A DNA stretch of 42,312 nt from an uncultured Pontibacter sp. (GCF_947495565.1 NZ_CANLZM010000021.1:1-42312); one strand, 5' to 3'. Shown: positions 16,272 to 24,919, numbered from the stretch's first letter. Translations and numbers: made by a program. The notes: generated by a model not told the origin, from the letters alone.

Positions 16272-17513
16272 TTGAAGTTACTCTATACTATCGGCCTGAA
16301 GGCTTACAAAACTGCCATTACGCTGGCCGCTCCCTTTAACGAGAAGGCAAGGCTGATGCAGCAGGGGCGTGCGCGGCAGTTCGAAAGGCTACAGGAAGCA
16401 CTGGCCGGCAACCAGGCGCCGCTGGTGTGGTTCCACTGTGCGTCGCTGGGCGAATTTGAGCAGGGCCGCCCCGTGATGGAGGCTTTCCGGGAGGCGTTTC
16501 CGAAGTATAAAATCCTGCTCACGTTCTTTTCTCCGTCGGGCTACGAAGTGCGCAAAAACTACACAGGCGCCGATTACATTTTTTACCTGCCTCTGGATAG
16601 TGCTGCCAATGCCCGCAGGTTCCTTAGCATAACCAAGCCAAAGCTGGCCGTTTTTGTAAAGTATGAGTTCTGGCACTATTACATGCAGGAGCTGGAGCGG
16701 CGGCAAATACCAACGCTTTCTGTGTCTGCCATTTTCCGGCCGGAGCAAGTATACTTTAAAAGCTATGGCGATTTTTACCGCAACATCCTGCGTCGCTTCA
16801 CGCGCATTTATACTCAAAACAAACCTTCGCTGGAGCTGCTGCAAAGCATACATATCAGCAAGGCAAGTATAGCCGGCGACACCCGCTTTGACAGGGTGCT
16901 GCAAACGGCAGCCTCGGTTAAGACCATACCTGTAGTAGAGGCGTTTGCAGCAGGCCAACCTGTGTTTATGATCGGCAGCAGCTGGCCCGCCGACCTGGAG
17001 GTGCTGCTCCCGCTGATTCAGAAGTATAACCAACGTATAAAATTCATCATTGCGCCGCACGAGGTAAACGAGGCAAGTATAAACGCGGTGATGCAGGCTT
17101 TAGGCGAGGGAGCCGTGCGCTTCTCTAAAACTTCCGAAACAGACGCGGCAAAGTATAACGTTTTGGTGATTGATAACATCGGCATGCTTTCGTCGCTGTA
17201 CAGCTATGGCACCTATGCCTATATTGGCGGGGCTTTTGGCAAGGGGCTGCACAACACCCTGGAGGCCGCCGTGTTTGGTTTGCCGCTGTTCTTTGGCCCC
17301 ACCTACGACAAGTTTCAGGAGGCAAAGGACCTGGTGGCACGGGGCTGCGCCTTTCCGGTGAATAATGCGGAGGAACTGCTACAGGCTTTTGAGCACGTGC
17401 ACGCAACACCGGGGCTGCGCCAAAGTATAACAAACAAAGAAAAAGAATACGTACAAGAGCAGGCTGGCGCCACTGCCAAAATTATGGCTGATGTAAAGCA
17501 GCTGCTGAAATAA
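16272..17513 (+). CDS. waaA: 3-deoxy-D-manno-octulosonic acid (Kdo) transferase
   Basis: This 413-residue inner-membrane glycosyltransferase transfers Kdo from CMP-Kdo to lipid A precursor, linking core sugars to lipid A. Glu61 in HCASLGEFEQGRP is the conserved catalytic Glu. VKYEFWHYY, IGSSWPADLEVLLP, FIIAPHEV and GGAFGKGLHNTLEAAVFGLPLFFGP are further family segments. The start is TTG at 16272, since no in-frame ATG precedes the conserved start MKLLYTIGLKAY. It carries at least eight heptamers of the AAGTATA type, the densest gene in the window. rsgA follows after 5 bases. Confidence 0.94.
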   Translation: MKLLYTIGLKAYKTAITLAAPFNEKARLMQQGRARQFERLQEALAGNQAPLVWFHCASLGEFEQGRPVMEAFREAFPKYKILLTFFSPSGYEVRKNYTGADYIFYLPLDSAANARRFLSITKPKLAVFVKYEFWHYYMQELERRQIPTLSVSAIFRPEQVYFKSYGDFYRNILRRFTRIYTQNKPSLELLQSIHISKASIAGDTRFDRVLQTAASVKTIPVVEAFAAGQPVFMIGSSWPADLEVLLPLIQKYNQRIKFIIAPHEVNEASINAVMQALGEGAVRFSKTSETDAAKYNVLVIDNIGMLSSLYSYGTYAYIGGAFGKGLHNTLEAAVFGLPLFFGPTYDKFQEAKDLVARGCAFPVNNAEELLQAFEHVHATPGLRQSITNKEKEYVQEQAGATAKIMADVKQLLK

Positions 17514-17518
17514 ACCGC

Positions 17519-18442
17519 ATGAAGGGAGTAGTAGTAAAATCGACGGGATCGTGGTATTTGGTGCGCGACGAGGATGGCAAATTGCACCGGGCACGCCTGC
17601 GCGGTAAGTTCAAGATTAAGGGCCTGAAGGTTAGCAACCCGCTGGCCGTAGGCGACCGCGTAGAGTTTGAGGTAGAGACAACCGGCGAGGATACCGCCGT
17701 GATCCATAAAATTGAGGAGCGCGAGAACTACATCATCCGCCAGAGTACGCACAAAACCGCCTATTCCCACATCATTGCCGCCAACGTGGATTTGGCCCTT
17801 CTGATCGTTACGCTGGTGTCGCCGCGCACTTCCTTTGGCTTTATTGACCGCTTTTTGGTAACTGCCGAGGCTTACGACATTCCGGCTATGCTCATCTTCA
17901 ATAAAACCGATTTGTACGATGAGGATATTATGGATTACCAGCGCCAAATCAGCCACATGTATGAAAAAGTAGGCTACCCGAGCCTGGCGGTGTCGGCGCA
18001 CAACAACGAAGGCATTGAAGAAATAAAGGCGCTGCTGCACGGCAAAACCACCTTATTATCGGGCCACTCCGGTGTGGGAAAATCCTCGCTTATCAACCTC
18101 ATCGTACCCGATCTGGAACTGAAAACCTCTGAGATATCCGACTTCTCTGACAAGGGCGTGCACACCACTACCTTCGCCGAGATGTTCGAGATTGACCCGA
18201 TGACTTTTGTTATCGACACACCTGGTATAAAAGAACTAGGCATTGTAGATATTCCGGCGGCAGAACTGAGTCATTTTTTCCCGGAGATGCGCGAGCGCCT
18301 GAACCAATGCCGCTTTAACAACTGCACCCACTTTAATGAGCCTGGCTGCGCCGTAATAGAGGCCGTGCGCCACAACGATATCTCGCTTACCCGCTACGAA
18401 AGCTACCTGAGCATGCTGCACGGCGGCGATAACAGAAAGTAG
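17519..18442 (+). CDS. rsgA: Ribosome small-subunit-dependent GTPase RsgA
   Basis: This 307-residue, circularly permuted GTPase acts late in 30S assembly. An N-terminal OB-fold (about 1-70) precedes G4 NKTD at 128-131, G1 GHSGVGKSS at 182-190 and G3 DTPG at 233-236. The zinc knuckle is formed by Cys264, Cys269, His271 and Cys277. All expected residues are present. It follows waaA by 5 bases and is probably co-transcribed. Repeat copy B begins directly after the stop. Confidence 0.96.
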   Translation: MKGVVVKSTGSWYLVRDEDGKLHRARLRGKFKIKGLKVSNPLAVGDRVEFEVETTGEDTAVIHKIEERENYIIRQSTHKTAYSHIIAANVDLALLIVTLVSPRTSFGFIDRFLVTAEAYDIPAMLIFNKTDLYDEDIMDYQRQISHMYEKVGYPSLAVSAHNNEGIEEIKALLHGKTTLLSGHSGVGKSSLINLIVPDLELKTSEISDFSDKGVHTTTFAEMFEIDPMTFVIDTPGIKELGIVDIPAAELSHFFPEMRERLNQCRFNNCTHFNEPGCAVIEAVRHNDISLTRYESYLSMLHGGDNRK

Positions 18443-18489
18443 GAAAGTTTGGGAGTTAGAAAGTTTGGGAGTTAGAGAGGTGTTGGAGT
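18443..18489 (+). repeat. GAGTTAG-family intergenic repeat, copy B
   Basis: It contains two near-identical units, AAGTTTGGGAGTTAGA (from 18446) and AAGTTTGGGAGTTAGA (from 18461), then a degraded third (GAGGTGTTGGAG). It starts at the rsgA stop codon. Confidence 0.75.
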
Positions 18490-18502
18490 AATATGTAGCG
18501 GC

Positions 18503-18558
18503 TGCAGCACCGCGAGTTTTCAATTCGTGGTGCTGCATGAGGCCAGTTTTCAACTGGC
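18503..18558. repeat. REP-like double hairpin
   Basis: Hairpin 1 pairs 18503-18515 (TGCAGCACCGCGA) with 18525-18537, 13 bp with one G-T pair. Hairpin 2 pairs GCCAGTT (18542-18548) with AACTGGC (18552-18558). Both have AGTTTTCAA across the loop side, as expected for two copies of one REP unit. No REP-associated transposase gene lies in the window. Confidence 0.6.
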
Positions 18559-18629
18559 GTGATCTGCGGACTGATCTACACAAACCAAAAAGTATGGCAA
18601 GTTGTGTACCTGCGCTATCTAATCCCTTC

Positions 18630-18672
18630 CCAACAATCAACAATTTATCAATCCAAAAATTTACCATTTAAC
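18630..18672. repeat. ATCAATC-rich AT repeat, copy 1
   Basis: Imperfect short units (CAACAATCAACAATTTATCA, then ATCC) resemble the stretch at 32422-32464. Both copies lie near a GAGTTAG-family repeat. Confidence 0.45.
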
Positions 18673-18730
18673 TATTCCCCTCCTGCTGCGTTACAGGTTT
18701 TATACTTCTGAAAGTTAAGCAACTGGAACT

Positions 18731-19432
18731 ATGAAACTTGAAAACGCAAATATCCTGATTACAGGCGGCACGCTGGGCATTGGCCATGCCACCGCAAAAT
18801 TACTGATTGAAAGCGGTGCCAACGTGGCCATAACCGGACGAGACGAAAAACGCACGCACAAAGCAGCCCGCGACATAGGCGCACTGCCTATCACTGCCGA
18901 TGTAGCCAACCCGGAAGATGTGAAACGCACCTTCAAAACATTCATGAACGAGTACGGCAAACTGGATGCGCTCATCAACAATGCGGGTATCGGTGTGTCT
19001 AAACGGGTGGAAGAGCTTACGGTAGAGGATTTTCAGCGCATCTACAGCGTAAATGTGTTTGGAGCCGCCATGATGGCTGGCCGCGCCGCTGAGATATTCA
19101 AGAAGCAGAACCACGGCAACATCATCAACATTGGCTCTACGGCAGCTCTGAAAGGGTATGAAGGCGGCTCCATTTATGCTTCCTCAAAAGCCGCCCTCCG
19201 AAGTATGACCCAAAGCTGGCAAGCCGAGCTGCGAAAGTATAACGTGCGGGTGATGCTGATAAACCCAAGTGAGGTGACCACCGCCTTCGGCCAGGAAGAC
19301 CGCCAGGAGCGCGAAAGCCAGCCTAACAAACTGCGCGGCGAGGAGATAGCCTGGGCCATTAAAAGCGCCCTACAGATGGACAACCGCGGCTTTATTCCGG
19401 AGCATTCGGTTTGGGCCACTAATCCGTATTAA
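18731..19432 (+). CDS. SDR family oxidoreductase (FabG-like)
   Basis: This is a 233-residue short-chain dehydrogenase. TGGTLGIG at 11-18 binds NAD(P), NNAG is at 83-86, and the catalytic set is Ser136, Tyr149 and Lys153. The arginine in ITGRDEKR suggests NADP. Closest overall to generic 3-ketoacyl-ACP reductase-like SDRs. The C terminus is a little short and ends EHSVWATNPY. The substrate cannot be assigned. It stands alone, bounded by the repeat-rich space upstream and a very strong terminator downstream. Confidence 0.88.
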   Translation: MKLENANILITGGTLGIGHATAKLLIESGANVAITGRDEKRTHKAARDIGALPITADVANPEDVKRTFKTFMNEYGKLDALINNAGIGVSKRVEELTVEDFQRIYSVNVFGAAMMAGRAAEIFKKQNHGNIINIGSTAALKGYEGGSIYASSKAALRSMTQSWQAELRKYNVRVMLINPSEVTTAFGQEDRQERESQPNKLRGEEIAWAIKSALQMDNRGFIPEHSVWATNPY

Positions 19433-19450
19433 TTTTTCAGGCAGAACATA

Positions 19451-19486
19451 AAAAAGACAGGCGCTTATGGAGCGCCTGTCTTTTTT
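19451..19486. terminator. Strong bidirectional terminator
   Basis: AAAAAGACAGGCGCT (19451-19465) pairs over 15 bp with AGCGCCTGTCTTTTT (19471-19485), loop TATGG. T runs occur on both strands. It separates the convergent SDR and Fas1 genes. Confidence 0.93.
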
Positions 19487-19507
19487 ATGTTTAATTGCGG
19501 TGGCAGT

Positions 19508-20182
19508 TTACTGCTCTGTTACCAGCACTTTTTCTATCAGGTGTATAACGCCGTTTTCGCTCATCACATCTGCCTGCGCTACTTTGGCTCCGTTTACCAT
19601 CACGTCGTTACCTTTTTTTGTAACTGTTAATTGCTGGCCGTTAAGCGTTTTCAGGGTAGCGCCGTCGGTTAACTCGGCGGCTGTCAGTTTGCCCGCTACT
19701 ACATGGTTGTTCAGTATAGCAGTTAGCCTTTGCTTGTTATCAGCTTGCATCAGGTCTTCCAGCACACCGTTTGGCAGCGCCTCAAAAGCAGTATTTTTTG
19801 GTGCAAACACGGTGTATGGTCCCGTAGCGTTCAGCGCTTTAACCATATCTGCCTGCTTTAAGGCACCTGCAAGCATGCTAAGGTCATTGTTCACGGAGAT
19901 ATTCTCCACAATATTCTGAGACGGCACCATCTCGTTGCCTCCTATTCTTGGGCCAGTCATATCTGCATCCACAGCGTCTCCGCCCAATTCGCCTTCGCCG
20001 GCTTGTTTTCCAGGTGTGTTCGGGTTGGTCATGCCAGTCACATCCTCTGCGCCCGGGTTTGTAGACGACTCTTGCTGTGTCTCGTTCGCGGCGTTTTCAT
20101 CGGTTGTGCCGCAGCCTGCCAATGCTGTGCTGCAAAGTATCGCGAAGGTATAGGCCATTCTGGTTATTGCTTTCATAGTCAT
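19508..20182 (-). CDS. Fasciclin (FAS1) domain lipoprotein
   Basis: The product is 224 residues. A lipoprotein signal (AYTFAILCSTALAGC, Cys at about 24) is followed by an 80-residue low-complexity linker rich in Asn, Gly, Thr and Glu (NTPGKQAGEGELGG). A single FAS1 domain then runs from about 90 to the end. Its H1 region is GPYTVFAPKNTAFEALP and its H2 region is GVIHLIEKVLV, and LNNHVVAGKLTAAEL also fits. FAS1 domains mediate adhesion or matrix contacts, so it is probably on the cell envelope. A second ATG two codons in is equally good as a start. Confidence 0.92.
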   Translation of the reverse strand: MTMKAITRMAYTFAILCSTALAGCGTTDENAANETQQESSTNPGAEDVTGMTNPNTPGKQAGEGELGGDAVDADMTGPRIGGNEMVPSQNIVENISVNNDLSMLAGALKQADMVKALNATGPYTVFAPKNTAFEALPNGVLEDLMQADNKQRLTAILNNHVVAGKLTAAELTDGATLKTLNGQQLTVTKKGNDVMVNGAKVAQADVMSENGVIHLIEKVLVTEQ

Positions 20183-20244
20183 TAGTTATACTTGTGCGTG
20201 GGTTAGCTTTTGTTTTTAAGCGACTGTCCGTAATGCCAGGCTTA

Positions 20245-20277
20245 TTGCTCTCTTAAACTATAATTTGTGTACTTTTG
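20245..20277 (+). promoter_or_regulatory. Best Bacteroidota-type promoter, upstream of cyclophilin
   Basis: TTG at 20245-20247 and TACTTTTG at 20270-20277 are separated by 22 bases. This fits the TTG-N17-23-TAnnTTTG consensus. The leader would be about 30 nt. Confidence 0.5.
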
Positions 20278-20315
20278 TTATCTCAATCAATGTTTAAGCT
20301 AAACCAAAACTATAC

Positions 20316-20774
20316 ATGAAAACCGCAGAAATCCATACTGGCAAAGGTGTAATGAAAGTTGAGTTTTATGAGAAAGACGCTCCTAAAACAGTAGAAAATT
20401 TTGTAAAGCTGGCTAAAGAAGGCTTTTACGACGGCCTTACGTTTCACCGGGTTATTCCTGATTTCGTGATTCAGGGCGGCTGCCCTAACTCGCGCGAGGG
20501 AGCCAAAGGCGTAGCAGGCACAGGTGGCCCAGGCTACAAAATCGATTGCGAACTATCCGGCGAGAATCAGTACCACGACCGTGGCGTGCTGAGCATGGCC
20601 CACGCAGGCCGCAACACCGGCGGATCGCAGTTTTTTGTGTGCCACAGCCGCAAAAACACAGCGCACCTCGACCGTAACCATACTTGCTTCGGCAAAGTAG
20701 TAGAAGGCCTGGATGTGATTGACCAGATCCGCGCTAACGACCGTATCGAGAAGATTGTAGTGAACGAGGAATAG
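20316..20774 (+). CDS. Peptidyl-prolyl cis-trans isomerase, cyclophilin type
   Basis: This is a 152-residue single-domain cyclophilin without signal peptide, so cytosolic. FHRVIPDFVIQGG holds the catalytic Arg and the Phe of the hydrophobic pocket. MAHAGRNTGGSQFFVC and HLDRNHTCFGKVVEG are the other family segments, and the canonical tryptophan region is shortened, as in bacterial PpiB. It has its own promoter and terminator, so it is monocistronic. Confidence 0.95.
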   Translation: MKTAEIHTGKGVMKVEFYEKDAPKTVENFVKLAKEGFYDGLTFHRVIPDFVIQGGCPNSREGAKGVAGTGGPGYKIDCELSGENQYHDRGVLSMAHAGRNTGGSQFFVCHSRKNTAHLDRNHTCFGKVVEGLDVIDQIRANDRIEKIVVNEE

Positions 20775-20800
20775 CCAAACCTAAACCTCCCGCTTAAGTA

Positions 20801-20840
20801 TAAAGCCGGCCTCTGCATTGCGGAGGCCGGCTTTATTTTT
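20801..20840 (+). terminator. Intrinsic terminator after cyclophilin
   Basis: TAAAGCCGGCCTC (20801-20813) pairs with GAGGCCGGCTTTA (20823-20835), followed by TTTTT. A heptamer AAGTATA runs into the left arm. Confidence 0.9.
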
Positions 20841-21098
20841 AACATATTTCAATCCATAAATTCAACCAGCAGCCGGAGCCATAGAATGATCTAAACTATA
20901 AATAGAAGTTTTTTTATTTAACCCCAATATCCTGCATAAATATGCTTATTTTTACCTAACATCCGTTCGGCACCGGAATTAACTAACAAGGTTTCAACTG
21001 CTTTGCTTTACTGATTCCGCGCCTTCTTACCGACTTAAACATATTAAAGAATAAGAGAGGCGGAAAAGCTTTACAGGCAATTCTGCTTGCTACCACGT
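20841..21098. other. Intergenic space before the symporter gene
   Basis: About 260 bases are AT-rich in the first half (with a T7 run near 20920) and carry no credible ORF. No recognisable riboswitch or paired promoter was seen. Confidence 0.4.
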
Positions 21099-22403
21099 AT
21101 GAAGAAACTCGCTCTACACTGGCAAATCCTGATTGGCATGGCCCTAGGAATAGCCTGGGGAATGATGGCCAGCTCCTTTGGCCTCAACAGCTTTACCCAA
21201 GACTGGATCAGCCCTTTCGGTACCATTTTCATTAACCTGCTTAAGCTGATTGCCGTGCCGCTGGTGCTGGTGTCGCTGATAACAGGTGTTGCCAGCCTCA
21301 GTGATATTAGCCGCCTTTCACGCATCGGCTCTAAAACCATCGGCATTTATTTAGGCACCACTGTGCTGGCTGTGTTTTTGGGTTTGGTGCTGGTAAATGT
21401 GTTTGAGCCGGGCAAAGCCTTCTCCCCGGAGAAGCGCGAGGAGTTTAAAGAACAGTTTGCCTCCACCACCAACCAGCGGTCTTCTGATGCCGCCGCCGTA
21501 GAGCAGCAAGGCCCGCTGCAGCCGCTCATCGACATTGTGCCGAGTAACATCTTCCGGTCCATGACCGATAACGGAAGTATGCTGCAGGTTATCTTTTTTG
21601 CGCTACTCTTCGGTATTGCGCTCATCCTTATACCTCCCGACAAAGCCCAGCCTGTAAACGATTTTTTTGAGGGCGTGAACATGGCCATACTTAAAGTTGT
21701 GGATATCATTATGATGACCGCGCCTTATGGCGTATTTGCACTACTGGCGGGGCTGGTGGTAGAGTTTGCCGGCAACGACCCAGGTGCAGCTTTAGAGCTA
21801 CTGCTGGTGCTGGGCTACTACTGCATTGTAGTAACAATTGGCCTTGCGCTGATGATATTTGTGGTATACCCTGCTTTGGTGGTGACAGTGGGTAAAACCA
21901 AGTATAGGAGCTTTTTAACGGGGATTTTCCCGGCGCAGATGCTGGCCTTCTCCACCTCCTCCAGCGCAGCCACCTTACCCGTAACTATGGAGTGTGCCGA
22001 GAAAAACCTGGGCATCAACAAAGAGATCACCAGCTTTGTGCTTCCGCTTGGCGCTACCATTAACATGGACGGAACCAGTCTTTACCAGGCTGTAGCGGCC
22101 GTGTTTATTGCCCAGGCATACGGCATTGAACTGGATATTATGGCGCAGCTCGGCATTGTGATGACAGCCACGCTGGCCTCTATAGGAGCTGCAGCTGTGC
22201 CTGGCGCTGGCATTGTAATGCTGGTAATTGTGCTGCAGCAGGCCGGAATTCCGATAGAAGGTATCGCGCTTATACTTGCCCCAGACCGTATCCTGGATAT
22301 GCTGCGCACCACTGTGAACGTCACCGGCGACGCAACCGTGTCAATGATGGTGGCCCGAACCGAAGGCCAGCTGCACCCGCCTACAGAGATAACAGTAAAA
22401 TAG
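21099..22403 (+). CDS. Dicarboxylate/amino acid:cation symporter (DAACS family)
   Basis: This 434-residue, multi-pass inner-membrane transporter is of the glutamate/dicarboxylate symporter family. The serine-rich hairpin 1 is FSTSSSAATLPVTMECAEKN, hairpin and TM7 carry LPLGATINMDGTSLYQ (the NMDGT motif binds sodium and substrate), and the C terminus has DRILDMLRTTVNVTGDA with the substrate-binding Asp and Asn. ATG at 21099 (MKKLALHWQ) is preferred to the TTG at 21087. Substrate could be glutamate, aspartate or C4-dicarboxylates. Its last 23 bases overlap the end of the convergent membrane-protein gene. Confidence 0.94.
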   Translation: MKKLALHWQILIGMALGIAWGMMASSFGLNSFTQDWISPFGTIFINLLKLIAVPLVLVSLITGVASLSDISRLSRIGSKTIGIYLGTTVLAVFLGLVLVNVFEPGKAFSPEKREEFKEQFASTTNQRSSDAAAVEQQGPLQPLIDIVPSNIFRSMTDNGSMLQVIFFALLFGIALILIPPDKAQPVNDFFEGVNMAILKVVDIIMMTAPYGVFALLAGLVVEFAGNDPGAALELLLVLGYYCIVVTIGLALMIFVVYPALVVTVGKTKYRSFLTGIFPAQMLAFSTSSSAATLPVTMECAEKNLGINKEITSFVLPLGATINMDGTSLYQAVAAVFIAQAYGIELDIMAQLGIVMTATLASIGAAAVPGAGIVMLVIVLQQAGIPIEGIALILAPDRILDMLRTTVNVTGDATVSMMVARTEGQLHPPTEITVK

Positions 22404-23118
22404 CATATAAACCTGCCCCGAGTGCGAAGGCCCAGTAGCGGCTTTCGCGTTCCTGGGGCAACTCCTCCTTCAGCACATTCATTATCACCCCGCCGCCTAT
22501 AAAGGCTACTAACATCACAAGCACGGTTTTGTGCAGCTCCACAACAAATCCTAAAACCCAGCCAAACAGCAAGGCTAGCGCCAATAACCATCGCCCATAC
22601 TTTTTGTAAGTTCTCTGGTGATGCTCCTGCAAGCCAAAGTCGTTTACCAGGAAGTGCAGCGCCATTGCCACCGAATAAAGAGCCAGGTCACTTAAAGAGC
22701 CCTCCTCCCGCTGATAAAGAATGTAGCCGATAATGGCGTTATACATGGCAAAGGAGCTGATATGTAACCAGAATACACCGATCGGCCCCTCTGTTTCCCT
22801 GCCTTTTGCCTGCTCAGTTTTAGGCCCTTTGGCAGACACCACTGTGCGCTCCAGCCCGTAAAACACTCCTAACCCGATGAGCGCCATCAGGTATACATGG
22901 TGGCTTAGAAAGCTCTCGGCCCAGTTCTGCTCTGTTACATGCTCCTGTCCCTCACCCAACTCCGGGAACAGGTGCAGAAACACATACGCCACCGACACCC
23001 CACTAGCCCCCGAGAGCCAGATGCTGCGCGGCACACCTGCCAGGAACCGCAGCTTAGTACCGAAGAAATGTATAAACGCCAGCACCAGCACCGGCCACAC
23101 CGAAACATAGTTATCCAT
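22381..23118 (-). CDS. Multi-pass membrane protein, weakly ZIP-like
   Basis: The product is 245 residues with about seven hydrophobic segments. An N-terminal segment reads SVAYVFLHLFPELGEG, like the HLLPE region of ZIP metal transporters. The C-terminal VAFIGGGVIMNVLKEELPQ followed by GAGLYAILLL resembles the last ZIP helices. The canonical HNIPEG/HExPHE metal sites are not present. The middle has ALHFLVNDFGLQEHHQ, which could bind metal. I therefore call it ZIP-like with caution. It may be a conserved unknown family. It overlaps the symporter gene tail to tail with no terminator between. Confidence 0.6.
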   Translation of the reverse strand: MDNYVSVWPVLVLAFIHFFGTKLRFLAGVPRSIWLSGASGVSVAYVFLHLFPELGEGQEHVTEQNWAESFLSHHVYLMALIGLGVFYGLERTVVSAKGPKTEQAKGRETEGPIGVFWLHISSFAMYNAIIGYILYQREEGSLSDLALYSVAMALHFLVNDFGLQEHHQRTYKKYGRWLLALALLFGWVLGFVVELHKTVLVMLVAFIGGGVIMNVLKEELPQERESRYWAFALGAGLYAILLLSL

Positions 23119-23238
23119 ACCCCTAAGCTACTTTGTTCGTGCTGGTTGGGTTTTATACTTCGCCTGCCTGATTAGTATGCAGATATTATTATATTGTGCT
23201 TCACTTACTACAATTCATAAAAATCACGTCCCTGTACT

Positions 23239-24069
23239 ATGGAAAAACCATCTATCCAGCAAACTGCGCTCTCTGGCATCTGGGGCTTCTTTGCGCTCAG
23301 CTTTATCTTCTCGTGGCTTGTCTGGGGCGCTATGCTGGCATTGCCACTCCCCGGCGACCTGATGCTGCCGCTGCTTATACTGGGTGCTTTCGGACCTTCG
23401 TTTGCGGCTATTTACCTGGTGCACCGCTACGGCAACGCAGCCGCAAAACACGACTTCTGGAGCCGGGTTCTCAGCTTTAAGCGGATTGGTTGGGTGTGGT
23501 GTTTGGTGATTCTGCTCATTATGCCAGCCATTTACCTGCTGGGCTTTTACATTTATTCCTTTTTCGGAGGTGTGCAGCCGCCGGTGGCGAGCCTGTTCAG
23601 CGGCCTCGACTCAGCATCGGCTATACTTCTGTTTGCCTTTGTGATCATCATGGCCGGGCCTGTTTCGGAAGAGCTGGGCTGGCGCGGTTATGTGCTGGAC
23701 CCGCTGCAGCAAAAGTATGGCGCAATAGCTGGCAGCTTTATACTTGGCATTGCCTGGATACTGTGGCACCTGCCGCTGTTCTTTATAGAGGGCACGTCGC
23801 AGCACGCCAAAGGCTTCGGCTACCAGTTCTGGTCCTGGTCTTTCCAATTGATCGCGCTCTCCTTCATCTTCACCTGGGTTTACAACAACACCAACCGAAG
23901 TATACTTGGCGCTATCTTGCTGCACCTGATGGCTAACCTGGCCTATCCTACCAACCTGGAGCCCACCGGCGAACTAATCTTTACTATTGTGCGGGTACTG
24001 GTGGTGCTGGCCATTGTGCTGGCGTGGAAGCGGAAGGGTGCGGTGAGGGAGGAGTTGGTGGTAATATAG
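23239..24069 (+). CDS. CPBP (CAAX/ABI) family intramembrane metalloprotease
   Basis: This 276-residue membrane protein has about eight helices. Motif 1 is EELGWRGYVLDPLQ (Glu144, Glu145, Arg149), motif 2 has WILWHLPLFF (His177), and motif 3 is LLHLMANLAYP. These are the zinc-binding glutamates and histidines of the CPBP family, whose members are proteases or bacteriocin self-immunity proteins. No bacteriocin genes are near, so the role is open. ATG start at 23239, with a clear 120-base space upstream. Confidence 0.9.
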   Translation: MEKPSIQQTALSGIWGFFALSFIFSWLVWGAMLALPLPGDLMLPLLILGAFGPSFAAIYLVHRYGNAAAKHDFWSRVLSFKRIGWVWCLVILLIMPAIYLLGFYIYSFFGGVQPPVASLFSGLDSASAILLFAFVIIMAGPVSEELGWRGYVLDPLQQKYGAIAGSFILGIAWILWHLPLFFIEGTSQHAKGFGYQFWSWSFQLIALSFIFTWVYNNTNRSILGAILLHLMANLAYPTNLEPTGELIFTIVRVLVVLAIVLAWKRKGAVREELVVI

Positions 24070-24190
24070 TAATAAATCCTCGGAAAATTTGGTATATTAT
24101 TACCACACATAGTGCAGATAGTGGGAGTAGGTACTACTACTATACACTAGTTAGGTACTATTTGAATTACAAATTTGTGCATAAGAATCA

Positions 24191-24919
24191 ATGAACTATA
24201 AGCAGTTTCTTCTTGGGCTAATTATTATAGTTCTTACAGGCTGTTCAGGCTATACTAAAAAGGATGGAAAGGTTTATCTTAGAAGTTCTAATGAAGCAAG
24301 GATTGGTGTAAGATATTTGGAAGTAGAAAATGCTGATTACAGCTCATTTGAAGTTATCAACCATAGTACAAACTTAGACCTTGCTAAAGATAAGAAACAC
24401 GTATTTGTAGGGACATCTATCTTAGCTGACGCTGAACCATCAACTTTTAAACAAATCAGAAAATACTACTGGAAAGATAAGGATCACGTCTATTTGTTAC
24501 AGTTCGGAGTGAATGACAGCAAGATAAAGCAAGCTGATGTAAGAACCTTTGAAGTGATAGACAATCTTTGGGCAAAAGATAAAAACCATGTGTATCATAA
24601 ATTTAAAAAATTAGATGGCGTAGCCCCGAATGAATTTGAAGTCATAGATGAAGACTGGGGTAAGGACGACAGCTTCTTCTACTGGAATGAATTAAGAATA
24701 GACTCACTAGATTACGCTTCTGCCAAGATTCTTAGCCCCTACTACATTAAGGACAAGAATAACATCTATTATAGGAATAGATTAGTTGAAGGTGCTAATG
24801 CTTCATCCTTTATTCCTGATGGTGTTGGCTCGTTTGGACATGATGACAGGAATATGTATGATAGGGAGAAGAACAAAGGCCCTATAACAGAGCAGTATAG
24901 AAAAACATACTTGCAGTAA
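24191..24919 (+). CDS. DKNYY-repeat lipoprotein
   Basis: The product is 242 residues. The lipoprotein signal is MNYKQFLLGLIIIVLTGC, lipidated at Cys18. The mature part consists of repeats around a K-D-K/D-x-x-hydrophobic-Y/F core: LAKDKKHVF, YWKDKDHVY, WAKDKNHVY, WGKDDSFFYW, YIKDKNNIYY and FGHDDRNMY. This is the DKNYY family pattern, found in predicted surface or immunity-like proteins of unknown role. Composition is clearly AT-rich next to its neighbours, and TAGGTACTA is directly repeated at 24128 and 24152 just upstream. Both suggest recent acquisition. Confidence 0.85.
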   Translation: MNYKQFLLGLIIIVLTGCSGYTKKDGKVYLRSSNEARIGVRYLEVENADYSSFEVINHSTNLDLAKDKKHVFVGTSILADAEPSTFKQIRKYYWKDKDHVYLLQFGVNDSKIKQADVRTFEVIDNLWAKDKNHVYHKFKKLDGVAPNEFEVIDEDWGKDDSFFYWNELRIDSLDYASAKILSPYYIKDKNNIYYRNRLVEGANASSFIPDGVGSFGHDDRNMYDREKNKGPITEQYRKTYLQ

